Source of the DNA: A07HB70 sp964512675
GTDB lineage: Archaea; Halobacteriota; Halobacteria; Halobacteriales; Haloferacaceae
NCBI GenBank assembly: GCA_964512675.1
Contig: CAZEJR010000005.1
Coordinates: 53,412-117,411 of the forward strand
Direction: 5' to 3'
Length of the DNA: 64,000 nt
Numbering within the stretch: position 1 is the first letter of the stretch; every line of letters starts with the position of its first letter. The position numbers and the translations under genes were made by a program. The notes below the pieces were generated by a model, which saw only the letters and a program-made list of their open reading frames with translations, had not been told where the DNA came from and ran no database searches. Positions 1 through 7,728 of the stretch are shown here, one piece after another.

Positions 1-63
1 ACCCATGGGGGTAGGTCGGTGCGACCGATATAAAGGCTACCGAACCGGGCGGATGTCTGACAC

Positions 64-73
64 AGTTTTATCC
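64..73 (+). promoter_or_regulatory. TATA-box promoter of the SMC operon
   Basis: The TTTTATCC element centres about 27-28 nt before the ATG at 97, the usual haloarchaeal spacing for a leaderless transcript. It should drive the coiled-coil gene, smc and scpA together. A second TATA-like box (TATAAA, 29-34) lies further upstream and could be an alternative promoter. Confidence 0.6.
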
Positions 74-96
74 GGGCGCGGCTGCGGTATGACGGT

Positions 97-396
97 ATGA
101 GCAACCGGGTCGAAGAGCTGGAGTCGACGGTCAGAGAGCTTCGGGCCGCGGTCGACGGCCTGACCGAGGAGCTGGTCGAGACGCGCGAGCGCCTCCGCCA
201 GCTCGAGGAGGAGCGCGCCGCCGACCCGGCCCACGAGGCCGTCGAGTCGGCGCACGCCGAACACGTCGACGCCGAGGCGACAGCAGCCGACGACGCCGAG
301 GCCGAGACTGCCGAGGAGGCAGACGCCGGAGCCGAGCCCGACTCCGAGGCAGAGACCGACGACGCGGACGACACCGACGAGATCATCGTCGCCTGA
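97..396 (+). CDS. Small coiled-coil protein preceding SMC (DUF7518-like)
   Basis: This 99-residue protein has an N-terminal heptad-rich coiled coil (about residues 1-50, leucines regularly spaced) followed by a very acidic, low-complexity tail. It ends in the motif DEIIVA. I recall haloarchaeal proteins of this shape directly upstream of smc, annotated DUF7518; that name is from memory. It starts at an ATG 27-28 nt after a TATA box and ends 21 nt before smc, so it is the first gene of a three-gene operon with smc and scpA. A role as an SMC-ScpA accessory is inferred from position only. Function is unknown. Confidence 0.85.
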   Translation: MSNRVEELESTVRELRAAVDGLTEELVETRERLRQLEEERAADPAHEAVESAHAEHVDAEATAADDAEAETAEEADAGAEPDSEAETDDADDTDEIIVA

Positions 397-417
397 GGCG
401 GGCCGCCTCTTCCCGCC

Positions 418-3400
418 ATGCATATAAAGAAACTCGTTCTCGACGAGTTCAAGAGCTTCGGCCGGAAGACGACGATCCCACTCTACGACGACTTCACCGT
501 CGTCACGGGACCGAACGGCTCCGGCAAGTCGAACATCATCGACGCCGTCCTGTTCGCGCTGGGGCTCGCGCGCACCCGTGGCATCCGGGCACAGAAGCTC
601 ACCGACCTCATCTACAACCCCGGCCACGAGGACGGCGAGCGCGCCGGCTCCGGCCCGCGCGAGGCGTCCGTGACGGTCGTCCTCGACAACACCGACCGCC
701 GGCTCGACCGCTCGCAGGTGGTCAACGCCGCCGGCACCGACGACGTCGGCGACGTCGACGAGATAGCCGTCCGGCGCCGTGTGAAAGAGACCGACGAGAA
801 CTACTACTCGTACTACTACCTCAACGGTCGGTCGGTCAACCTGTCTGACGTGCGCGACCTCCTCGCGCAGGCGGGCGTGACGCCGGAGGGGTACAACGTC
901 GTGATGCAGGGCGACGTGACGGAGATAACGTCGATGACGGCCCGCGAGCGCCGGGAGATCGTCGACGAGATAGCCGGCGTCGCGGAGTTCGACGCGAAGA
1001 AGGCAGACGCGTTCGACGAACTCGAGACGGTCGAGGACCGTCTCGAGGAGGCCGCGCTCCGCGTCGAGGAGAAGGAGGCTCGGCTGGACCAGCTGGCCGA
1101 CGAGCGCGAGACCGCACTCGCGTACCAGTCGCTGAAAGAGGAGCGCGAGGAGTACGAGGGCTACCTCAAGGCCGCACAGCTGGAGGACAAGCGCGGCGAC
1201 CTCGTCGGCGTCCAGAAGACGATCGAGGCCCGCGAGCAGGACCTCGCGGACGCGGAGGCGACGCTCGACGAGCGACAGGCGCGGGTCGACGACCTTGAGG
1301 GCGACCACGAGGAGCTGACCCGCGAGATCGAGCGCAAAGGCGAGGACGAACAGGTCCGGCTCCGCTCCGAGATCGAGGAGACACGAGGCGAGATCGCGCG
1401 GCTAGAGGGCGAGATCGAGTCCGCGAACGACCGTATCGAGGACGCCGAGACCGACCGCCGCGAGGCGTTCGTCGCGCTCGACCGGAAGGAAGAGCGGATC
1501 GAGGAGATAGACGAGGAGCGCCGCGAGGTCAGAGTCCAGAAGGCGTCGGCGATGAGCGACCTCGAGGCCAAGCGCGAGGCGCTGGCCGAACTCGAGGCCG
1601 AGATCGACGCCGTCGACGCCGAGTACGACGAGCTGACGGCCGAACTCGCGGAGCTGGAGGAGCGCGCACGCGAGCTCGAGGCCGAGCGCGCCGAACGCCA
1701 GCGCGAGAAGGACCGCCTGCTCGACGAGGCCCGCCGGCGGTCGTCCGAGCTCGACGACAGGCGCGAGGAGCTCGCCGACGCAGCCGAGCGCCTGCCGGGG
1801 CTGAAGGCCGAGCGCTCCGACCTGGCGTCCGAGCTCGACAAGGCCGAGCGGAACCGCGAGACGATCCGGAAGGCGGTCGACGACCTCCAGGAGCGGCGCA
1901 CGACGCTGAAAGGCGAACTGAGCGAGGTCGAGGAGGACCTGCGCGCGGCCCGCAACGAGTACGCGGAGCTGGAGGCGAAGGCCGGCCACGACGGCGACGA
2001 CTCGTGGCCGCGCCCGGTCACGGCGGTACGGTCGTCGGGGATCGACGGCGTCTACGGCCCGGTCGGCGAACTGGGCACCGTCGCGGCGGAGTACGCGACC
2101 GCCTGCGAGACGGCAGCCGGCGGGCGGCTGGCGCACGTCGTGGTCGACGACGACGACGTCGGGGGGTCGTGTATCGAGTACCTGAAGTCGCGCAACGCCG
2201 GCCGCGCGACGTTCCTGCCGCTCGCGAAGATGGACCGACGCGGCCTCCCGTCGCTCCCGTCGCGCGACGGCGTGGTCGACTTCGCGCGCAGCCTCGTCGA
2301 CTACGACGACCGCTACGAGCCGGCGTTCTCGTACGTCCTCGGCGCGACCCTCGTCGTCGAGGACACCGCGACGGCACGGGCCCTGATGGGCGACTACCGG
2401 ATGGTCACGCTCGACGGCGACCTCGTCGAGACGTCGGGCGCGATGACCGGCGGGAGCGGCGGTGGGACACGCTTCTCGTTCTCGCAGTCCGAAGGAGGCC
2501 GGCTGGCCCGCCTCGCCGAGCGTATCGAGACGCTGGAGGACCGACGGCGGTCGGTCCGGTCGGAGCTGGACGACGTCGAGTCGGACCTCGACGACGCCCG
2601 CGAGCGCCAGAGCGCGGCGCACGAGCGGGTGCGCGAGGTCGAGTCCCGCGTCGACGACAAGCGCGACGAACTCGCGGCGACGGAGGAGCGGGTCGACGAG
2701 CTGGAGGCGACGGTCGAGGCGCTGGAGGCCGAGCGCGCGTCTGTCGACGAGGAGATGGGCGAGCTGGAGGCGACGATCGCCGACCTGGACGAGGAGTTCG
2801 CCACGGTCGAGGGAGAGATCGACCGTGTGAAAGACGAGCTCTCCGACTCGCCGGTCCCCGAGCTGAGCGAGGCCGCAGACGGGGCCCGCGACGAGATCGA
2901 GACCCTCGAGGGGCGGGTCGACGACCTCGACGGTCGGCTAAACGAGCTCGAGCTCGAGCGCGAGTACGCGACCGAGGCCGCCGAGGAGCTCCGGGAGACG
3001 GTCGACCGGGCGCAGGAGCGGACGGCGAGCGCGGAGGAGCGTATCGCCGAGCTCGACGAGGCGATCGCGGAGCGCGAGGACCGCCTCGAGGCGAAGCAGG
3101 CACAGGTCGCGGAGCTGGAGGCAGACCTCGCGGAGCTGAAGACGGAGCGCGAGGCCCTCGCGGAGGACCTGCGTGAGGCGCGGTCGAAGCGCGACCGGGC
3201 GCGCGAGCGGGTTCGGGCGGTCGAGGACGACGTCGCCGACCTGGAGGAGCGCGCCGAGCGGCTGGAGTGGGAGGTCGCGGAGCTGGAGGAGGCGGTCGGC
3301 GACTACGACCCGGACGAGGTGCCCGACCACGAGACGGTCGAGGCGCGGGTCGCCGACCTCGACGCCGAGATGGACGCACTCGAGCCGGTGAACATGCTCG

Positions 3401-4005
3401 CGGTCGAGGAGTACGACGAGGTGGCCGACGAGCTCGCCGCCCTCGAGGAGCGCCGGGACGTCCTCGTCGAGGAGCGCGAGGGGATCGAGGCGCGGATCGA
3501 GCGCTACGAGTCGACGAAGCGAGAGACGTTTCTGGAGTCGTTCGAGGCGGTCGACGAGCAGTTCCAGCGGGTGTTCGACCGGCTGTCCGACGGCACCGGC
3601 GAACTCCTCCTCGAGAACGAGTCGGACCCGTTCGACGGCGGGCTGACGATGCGGGCCGAGCCGGGCGACAAGCCGGTTCAGCGTCTCGCGGCGATGAGCG
3701 GCGGCGAGAAGAGTCTCACCGCACTCGCGTTTATCTTCGCGGTCCAGCGCACGGAGCCGGCACCGTTCTACGCGCTCGACGAGGTGGACGCCTTCCTCGA
3801 CGCCGCGAACGCCGAGCGGGTCGGCGAACTCGTCGGCGAACTCGCCGACGAGGCACAGTTCGTCGTCGTCTCGCACCGCTCGGCGCTGCTCGACCGCTCC
3901 GAGCGCGCCGTCGGCGTGACGATGCGCGACGACAACGTGAGCCGGGTCACCGGTATCGACCTGCGCACGGACGCGGAGGACCCGGAGGTGTCGGCGGATG
4001 ACTGA
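418..4005 (+). CDS. smc: Chromosome segregation ATPase SMC
   Basis: SMC is the ATPase of the condensin complex, which extrudes DNA loops for chromosome compaction and segregation. The 1195-residue protein has the full architecture: Walker A GPNGSGKS at 31-38, a long coiled coil, a hinge domain at roughly 525-690, the returning coiled coil, the ABC signature MSGGEKSL near 1093 and the Walker B/D-loop region (FYALDEVDAFLD) near 1117. Length is normal for the family. Its last bases overlap the start of scpA by 8 nt, so the two are probably translationally coupled. No scpB is seen in this window. Confidence 0.98.
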   Translation: MHIKKLVLDEFKSFGRKTTIPLYDDFTVVTGPNGSGKSNIIDAVLFALGLARTRGIRAQKLTDLIYNPGHEDGERAGSGPREASVTVVLDNTDRRLDRSQVVNAAGTDDVGDVDEIAVRRRVKETDENYYSYYYLNGRSVNLSDVRDLLAQAGVTPEGYNVVMQGDVTEITSMTARERREIVDEIAGVAEFDAKKADAFDELETVEDRLEEAALRVEEKEARLDQLADERETALAYQSLKEEREEYEGYLKAAQLEDKRGDLVGVQKTIEAREQDLADAEATLDERQARVDDLEGDHEELTREIERKGEDEQVRLRSEIEETRGEIARLEGEIESANDRIEDAETDRREAFVALDRKEERIEEIDEERREVRVQKASAMSDLEAKREALAELEAEIDAVDAEYDELTAELAELEERARELEAERAERQREKDRLLDEARRRSSELDDRREELADAAERLPGLKAERSDLASELDKAERNRETIRKAVDDLQERRTTLKGELSEVEEDLRAARNEYAELEAKAGHDGDDSWPRPVTAVRSSGIDGVYGPVGELGTVAAEYATACETAAGGRLAHVVVDDDDVGGSCIEYLKSRNAGRATFLPLAKMDRRGLPSLPSRDGVVDFARSLVDYDDRYEPAFSYVLGATLVVEDTATARALMGDYRMVTLDGDLVETSGAMTGGSGGGTRFSFSQSEGGRLARLAERIETLEDRRRSVRSELDDVESDLDDARERQSAAHERVREVESRVDDKRDELAATEERVDELEATVEALEAERASVDEEMGELEATIADLDEEFATVEGEIDRVKDELSDSPVPELSEAADGARDEIETLEGRVDDLDGRLNELELEREYATEAAEELRETVDRAQERTASAEERIAELDEAIAEREDRLEAKQAQVAELEADLAELKTEREALAEDLREARSKRDRARERVRAVEDDVADLEERAERLEWEVAELEEAVGDYDPDEVPDHETVEARVADLDAEMDALEPVNMLAVEEYDEVADELAALEERRDVLVEEREGIEARIERYESTKRETFLESFEAVDEQFQRVFDRLSDGTGELLLENESDPFDGGLTMRAEPGDKPVQRLAAMSGGEKSLTALAFIFAVQRTEPAPFYALDEVDAFLDAANAERVGELVGELADEAQFVVVSHRSALLDRSERAVGVTMRDDNVSRVTGIDLRTDAEDPEVSADD

Positions 4006-4855
4006 CCTGCCCGGCACGGTGGGGGCGACGAGCGCCGGTCCGTCGCGTGACCCGGACGACGCCGGCGACGAGCCGGTCGAACTGCTCGTCGGGCTGGCAG
4101 ACGAAGGTGAGATCGACCCGTGGGACATCGACATCGTCGCGGTAACCGACGCCTTTCTCGACCGGCTCGACGACGCCGACCTCCGCACGTCGGGACGGGC
4201 GCTGTTCTACGCGAGCGTCCTGCTGCGGATGAAAAGCGACGCCCTTGTGGGCGACGACGAGGACGACGAGCCGGAGCCGGAGCCGGAGCCGTGGGAGGCC
4301 CGGCTGGAGGGCGACGCTCCCGCCGCCACGGGCGGTGTTCCAGCCGACGACGGGGCCGACCCCGTGGGCGCGCTGGAGGGAGAGCTCGACCGGCGGCTGG
4401 AGCGGAAACACGCCCGGGGGTCGCCGGAGACGCTCGACGAGCTCGTGCGAGACCTGCGCGAGGCCGAGCGCGGGTCGTGGTGGAAGGAGTCACGCAGCTA
4501 CGACACGAGCGGCGAGACGACCGCCCGGAGCCAGACGCTCGACTACCGTGTCGGCGACGACCCGCGGCGCGACGACGAACCGACCGCCGCGGAGGTGACG
4601 GCGCGCACCCACGCGGAGGACATCGAGTCGAGAGTCGCCGACGTGCGCGAGGTCGTCCAGACGGCACACGAGACGGGTCGGCGCGAGGTGCTGTTCCGCG
4701 AGGTCCGGGCCGCCGGCGGCGACCCGGTTCACACGTACCTCGCCCTGCTCTTTCTCGACAGCCGCGGGGTCGTGGCACTCAGTCAGGACGACCTGTTCGG
4801 CGACCTGTGGGTGCGGGATCCGACGCGAGCGGACAGCGGCGACGAGACCTCGTAG
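3998..4855 (+). CDS. scpA: Segregation and condensation protein ScpA (kleisin)
   Basis: ScpA is the kleisin that bridges the two SMC heads. The 285-residue protein shows the family N-terminal motif (EPVELLVGLADEGEIDPWD, about residues 26-44) and a C-terminal winged-helix segment that would bind the SMC head. The middle (about 85-130) is an acidic, low-complexity linker. It overlaps the end of smc by 8 nt. Downstream, the next gene is convergent with only 7 nt between the stop codons. Confidence 0.95.
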   Translation: MTDLPGTVGATSAGPSRDPDDAGDEPVELLVGLADEGEIDPWDIDIVAVTDAFLDRLDDADLRTSGRALFYASVLLRMKSDALVGDDEDDEPEPEPEPWEARLEGDAPAATGGVPADDGADPVGALEGELDRRLERKHARGSPETLDELVRDLREAERGSWWKESRSYDTSGETTARSQTLDYRVGDDPRRDDEPTAAEVTARTHAEDIESRVADVREVVQTAHETGRREVLFREVRAAGGDPVHTYLALLFLDSRGVVALSQDDLFGDLWVRDPTRADSGDETS

Positions 4856-4862
4856 CCGCCAG

Positions 4863-5816
4863 CTACAGGAGTAGGCCTGCCTCCAGCGCCGCGACGAGGA
4901 CGGTCAGGAGCGGCACGCTCAGCACCGTCGTCACCAGCACCACGGTGCTCGCGTACTCCGCGACGGAGACGCCGCCGACGGACTCGCCGCCGAACTCGAC
5001 GATGAGGAGCAGTGGGGTGACGGCTGCGGGTGTCGCAGTCTCGAGGGCGAATGTCCGGGCGACGGTCGGGTCGTCGAAGCCGACGACGGCGGCGACACCG
5101 ACCCCGACGACGGGCGCGACGAGCGTCTTCAGCACCGTTGCACTCCCTACCTGCCCCAGTATCGCACCGTAGTCCGTCTCGGCGAGGTAGACACCGAGAA
5201 TCAGGAGCATCAGGGGGATCGACGCCTCGCCGACGAGTCCGACCGTCTGCATCGCCGTCCCGTCGGCGGGCGGGACGACGCCGAGCACCCGCGCCGCGAC
5301 GGCGGCGACGACGGCGTAGACGAGCGGTACCCGGAGCGCCCGTTTCATGCCTGCGACGCCGGCGGTGCCGCCGCTCCGCCCGGCGACGTAGACGCCGACG
5401 GTGTAGGTCAGGACACCCTGGACGGTGAGGAAGAGCACCGCTGTGCTCCGGCCGGTGTCGCCGAACACGAACGTCGAGAGCGGGATCCCGTAGTTGCCGG
5501 AGTTCGGGAACGTGCTCATCAGCACCAGGGCACTCAGGAGCGGCTCGGACTCGCCGAGGAGCCGGCCTACGGCCTCGGTGACGACGAACATCACGGCGAA
5601 GTACGCGAGCGTCCCGACGCCGACACGTGCGAGCGTCGCGCCGTCGAGCGCGGCGGTGGCGACGCTGTGGAACACGAGTGCCGGAATCAGTACGTACACC
5701 GTCACGGTGTTGAGCGGCTCGACGTCGACGTCGCGCAGGCGTCCGAGGACGACCCCGACGCCGGCGACGGCGACGATGGGGAGGATGGCCGTGGTGAACG
5801 TGTCGAGCAGGGACAT
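4863..5816 (-). CDS. AEC-family (auxin efflux carrier-like) transporter
   Basis: A 317-residue integral membrane protein with about ten hydrophobic segments split by a short central hydrophilic stretch, as in the auxin efflux carrier/malonate transporter (AEC) family. The first helix follows MSLLDTFTTAILPIVAVAG; polar residues inside helices (NSGNYGIPLS near 100-110) match the family's broken-helix transport motif. The substrate cannot be deduced. It faces scpA convergently and follows the phosphoribosyltransferase gene with a 94-nt gap, so it is probably transcribed alone. Confidence 0.88.
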   Translation of the reverse strand: MSLLDTFTTAILPIVAVAGVGVVLGRLRDVDVEPLNTVTVYVLIPALVFHSVATAALDGATLARVGVGTLAYFAVMFVVTEAVGRLLGESEPLLSALVLMSTFPNSGNYGIPLSTFVFGDTGRSTAVLFLTVQGVLTYTVGVYVAGRSGGTAGVAGMKRALRVPLVYAVVAAVAARVLGVVPPADGTAMQTVGLVGEASIPLMLLILGVYLAETDYGAILGQVGSATVLKTLVAPVVGVGVAAVVGFDDPTVARTFALETATPAAVTPLLLIVEFGGESVGGVSVAEYASTVVLVTTVLSVPLLTVLVAALEAGLLL

Positions 5817-5910
5817 CAGCCGGTGCCCGCCGGGGTGGCTCGCCGCGAGGGTCCGCCGTCCTCCCGGTACCGACGCGTCGGTCGGTCCTGCCTCTCCGCT
5901 CGTCCGGGGG

Positions 5911-6606
5911 TTACGCCAGCCGCCACGCCTCTGTGTCGGCCCCGACAGGTTCGATCAGGCCGCGCCGCTCCATCTCGGCCAGCACCTCGCCGAACCGCCC
6001 CGGCTGCGCGACGTCGAGTGCTATCCGGCCGATGCCGTGGTTCGTGTCGAGGAGACCGCGCAGGTCGTCGGCGGTGAACGCCTCCGTGTCGGCCGTCTCC
6101 ATCACGCCGGAGACGAGGTCGCACATGTCCTCGACGAAGTTCCACGGGTAGACCACCCACGTCCAGCCGTCGAGCGTCTCCCCGACGAAGTCCGGGTCCG
6201 CGTCGCAGCCGGGGAGACACTGGAGCGTCGCGGTCCGGACCGCGTCGGGACCGCGGTCGCGGACGTACGCCTCGGCGCGGTCGATCGACTCGCCGGTGTC
6301 GGCGATGTCGTCGACGACGAGGACGTTCTTGCCGGCGACGCTCCCCTCCGGCATCGGGTAGCGGATCTCCGGTTCGTCGCCGGGAGCAGCCGTCCCGACG
6401 TAGTGTTCGATCTTCAGGCTCGTCAGGTCGTCCAGCCCGAGGAAGTCACAGAGACACCGGCCGGCGAACCAGCCGCCGCGGGCGAGGGCGACGACCACGT
6501 CCGGCTCGAACCGCTCGGCCCGCACGTCGTCGGCCACCGTGCGGGTGAGCCCGTAGACGTACTCCCAGTCGGTGACGGTGCAGTCGAACTCCTCCTCCGC
6601 GGTCAT
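5911..6606 (-). CDS. Phosphoribosyltransferase (hypoxanthine/xanthine PRT-like)
   Basis: The 231-residue protein has the type I phosphoribosyltransferase fold. The PRPP-binding motif VLVVDDIADTGES lies near 96-108, and the earlier segment VVALARGGWFAGR has the family Arg-Gly-Gly turn. A C-terminal extension of about 70 residues (after the WVVYPWNF segment) resembles a winged-helix region. It probably transfers phosphoribose to a purine base, but the base is not certain. It is divergent from the PhzF-like gene, and its TATA region lies inside an inverted repeat, which hints at regulation by a repressor. Confidence 0.85.
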   Translation of the reverse strand: MTAEEEFDCTVTDWEYVYGLTRTVADDVRAERFEPDVVVALARGGWFAGRCLCDFLGLDDLTSLKIEHYVGTAAPGDEPEIRYPMPEGSVAGKNVLVVDDIADTGESIDRAEAYVRDRGPDAVRTATLQCLPGCDADPDFVGETLDGWTWVVYPWNFVEDMCDLVSGVMETADTEAFTADDLRGLLDTNHGIGRIALDVAQPGRFGEVLAEMERRGLIEPVGADTEAWRLA

Positions 6607-6623
6607 CGGACGGGTCGACGGCG

Positions 6624-6648
6624 GGACCGGAAAAAACGCTCCCGGTCC
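6624..6648. promoter_or_regulatory. TATA region of the PRT gene flanked by inverted repeat
   Basis: Perfect 7-bp arms GGACCGG (6624-6630) and CCGGTCC (6642-6648) flank an A-rich stretch (AAAAAACGCTC). On the minus strand this stretch is a T-rich TATA-like element about 27 nt upstream of the ATG at 6606. An operator overlapping the core promoter is a reasonable inference. Confidence 0.5.
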
Positions 6649-6658
6649 GGCCCCCCGG

Positions 6659-6666
6659 GCTTATGT
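6659..6666 (+). promoter_or_regulatory. TATA-like element of the PhzF-family gene
   Basis: GCTTATGT is centred about 27 nt before the GTG at 6689. This supports that start over in-frame upstream codons that would lie before the transcription start. Confidence 0.5.
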
Positions 6667-6688
6667 CCCGTCCTCCCGACCCCGGCCT

Positions 6689-7645
6689 GTGACCGAACGG
6701 CGCGCACTCCTCGTCGACGCGTTCACCGACGACCCGCTCGCAGGAAACGCCGCAGGCGTCGTCCCGGCAGCGGCGGACCTGACCGACGAGCAGATGCGCG
6801 CGGCTGCGCGCGAACTCGGCGCGAGCGAGACGGCGTTCGTCCGCGACTCCGGGGCAGCCGAGCGGCGCCTGCGCTTCTTCTCGCCGACCGACGAGGTGGA
6901 CCTGTGTGGCCACGCGACGGTCGCGGCCCACGCCCACCTCCACCGCGAGGGCGCCCTCGCGGCGGGCGACCACACGGTCGAGACGAACGTCGGCGTCCAC
7001 GACGTCGAGGTGACCCCCGAGGGCGCCGTCTGGGTCGCCGGCGAACCACCGACGGTCGAGACCGTCGACCCCGACCTCGACCGGGTCGGCGCGGCGCTGG
7101 GTATCGACCCCGCCGCACTCCGTGACGTCGGCGCCGACCTCCCCGCCGCCGTCGCGTCGACCGGGCTGCCGTACCTCGTCGTGCCGGTGAACTTCCTCTC
7201 GCGGCTCGGCGAGGCCGACCCGGACGACGACACGGTCGACGCGCTCGCCGACGCCCACGGCGCCGCCGGGGTGTACGCGTTTACCTTCGACACCGTCGAC
7301 CGCGACGCGACCTGCCACGGTCGGGCGTTCCTGCCCGGCCTCGGTGTCGCCGAGGACCCCGTGACGGGCACGGCGAGCGGCGCCGTCGCGGCGTACTGTC
7401 GCGCGGTCGGAGCGTTCGACGGCGACGTGCCGCCGGAGCTCCGCTGTGAACAGGGCCACTTCGTCGACAGGCCCGGCGTGGTGCGGGTACGGTTCGGGCC
7501 GGGGACGACGGGCGACGGCCACGAGACGGACGACCCGGACGACGTCCCCGTCGACCGCGTCTGGATCGGCGGCCACGCGGTCACCGCCCTCGACGGGACA
7601 CTCACGGTGCCGCCGGCAGAGGACGACGACATAATCGAGGCGTAG
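6689..7645 (+). CDS. PhzF-family isomerase/epimerase-like protein
   Basis: A 318-residue protein of the PhzF phenazine biosynthesis-like family (diaminopimelate epimerase fold). Family signatures visible are GNAAGVVP near the N-terminus, DLCGHATVAAHAH near residue 72 and DPVTGTASGAV in the second half. These proteins isomerise small acid substrates; in haloarchaea the substrate is unknown and there is no phenazine pathway nearby. The GTG start was chosen because a TATA element lies 27 nt upstream and the protein then begins VTERRALLVDAF, as in family members. Confidence 0.9.
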   Translation: MTERRALLVDAFTDDPLAGNAAGVVPAAADLTDEQMRAAARELGASETAFVRDSGAAERRLRFFSPTDEVDLCGHATVAAHAHLHREGALAAGDHTVETNVGVHDVEVTPEGAVWVAGEPPTVETVDPDLDRVGAALGIDPAALRDVGADLPAAVASTGLPYLVVPVNFLSRLGEADPDDDTVDALADAHGAAGVYAFTFDTVDRDATCHGRAFLPGLGVAEDPVTGTASGAVAAYCRAVGAFDGDVPPELRCEQGHFVDRPGVVRVRFGPGTTGDGHETDDPDDVPVDRVWIGGHAVTALDGTLTVPPAEDDDIIEA

Positions 7646-7728
7646 CGGACGCGCCGTCTGCGTGCGTCCTGCCGGGCGAGCCGCTGTCGGAACCTTCTTG
7701 CCGCTTCCTGTCGCCGGTTCAGATCCTA

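Noticed and set aside
89..100. A three-codon frame (ATG ACG GTA TGA) overlapping the ATG of the first gene
   Set aside because: The TATA spacing predicts transcription starting at about 93-97, after this ATG, so it is unlikely to be in the mRNA.
5494..7125. A 543-codon plus-strand frame across the AEC and phosphoribosyltransferase genes
   Set aside because: It is antisense to two confident genes and has low-complexity Arg-rich composition.
7647..7670. Possible hairpin GGACGC/GCGTCC after the PhzF-like gene
   Set aside because: Only six base pairs with an 11-nt-plus loop, expected by chance at this GC content.
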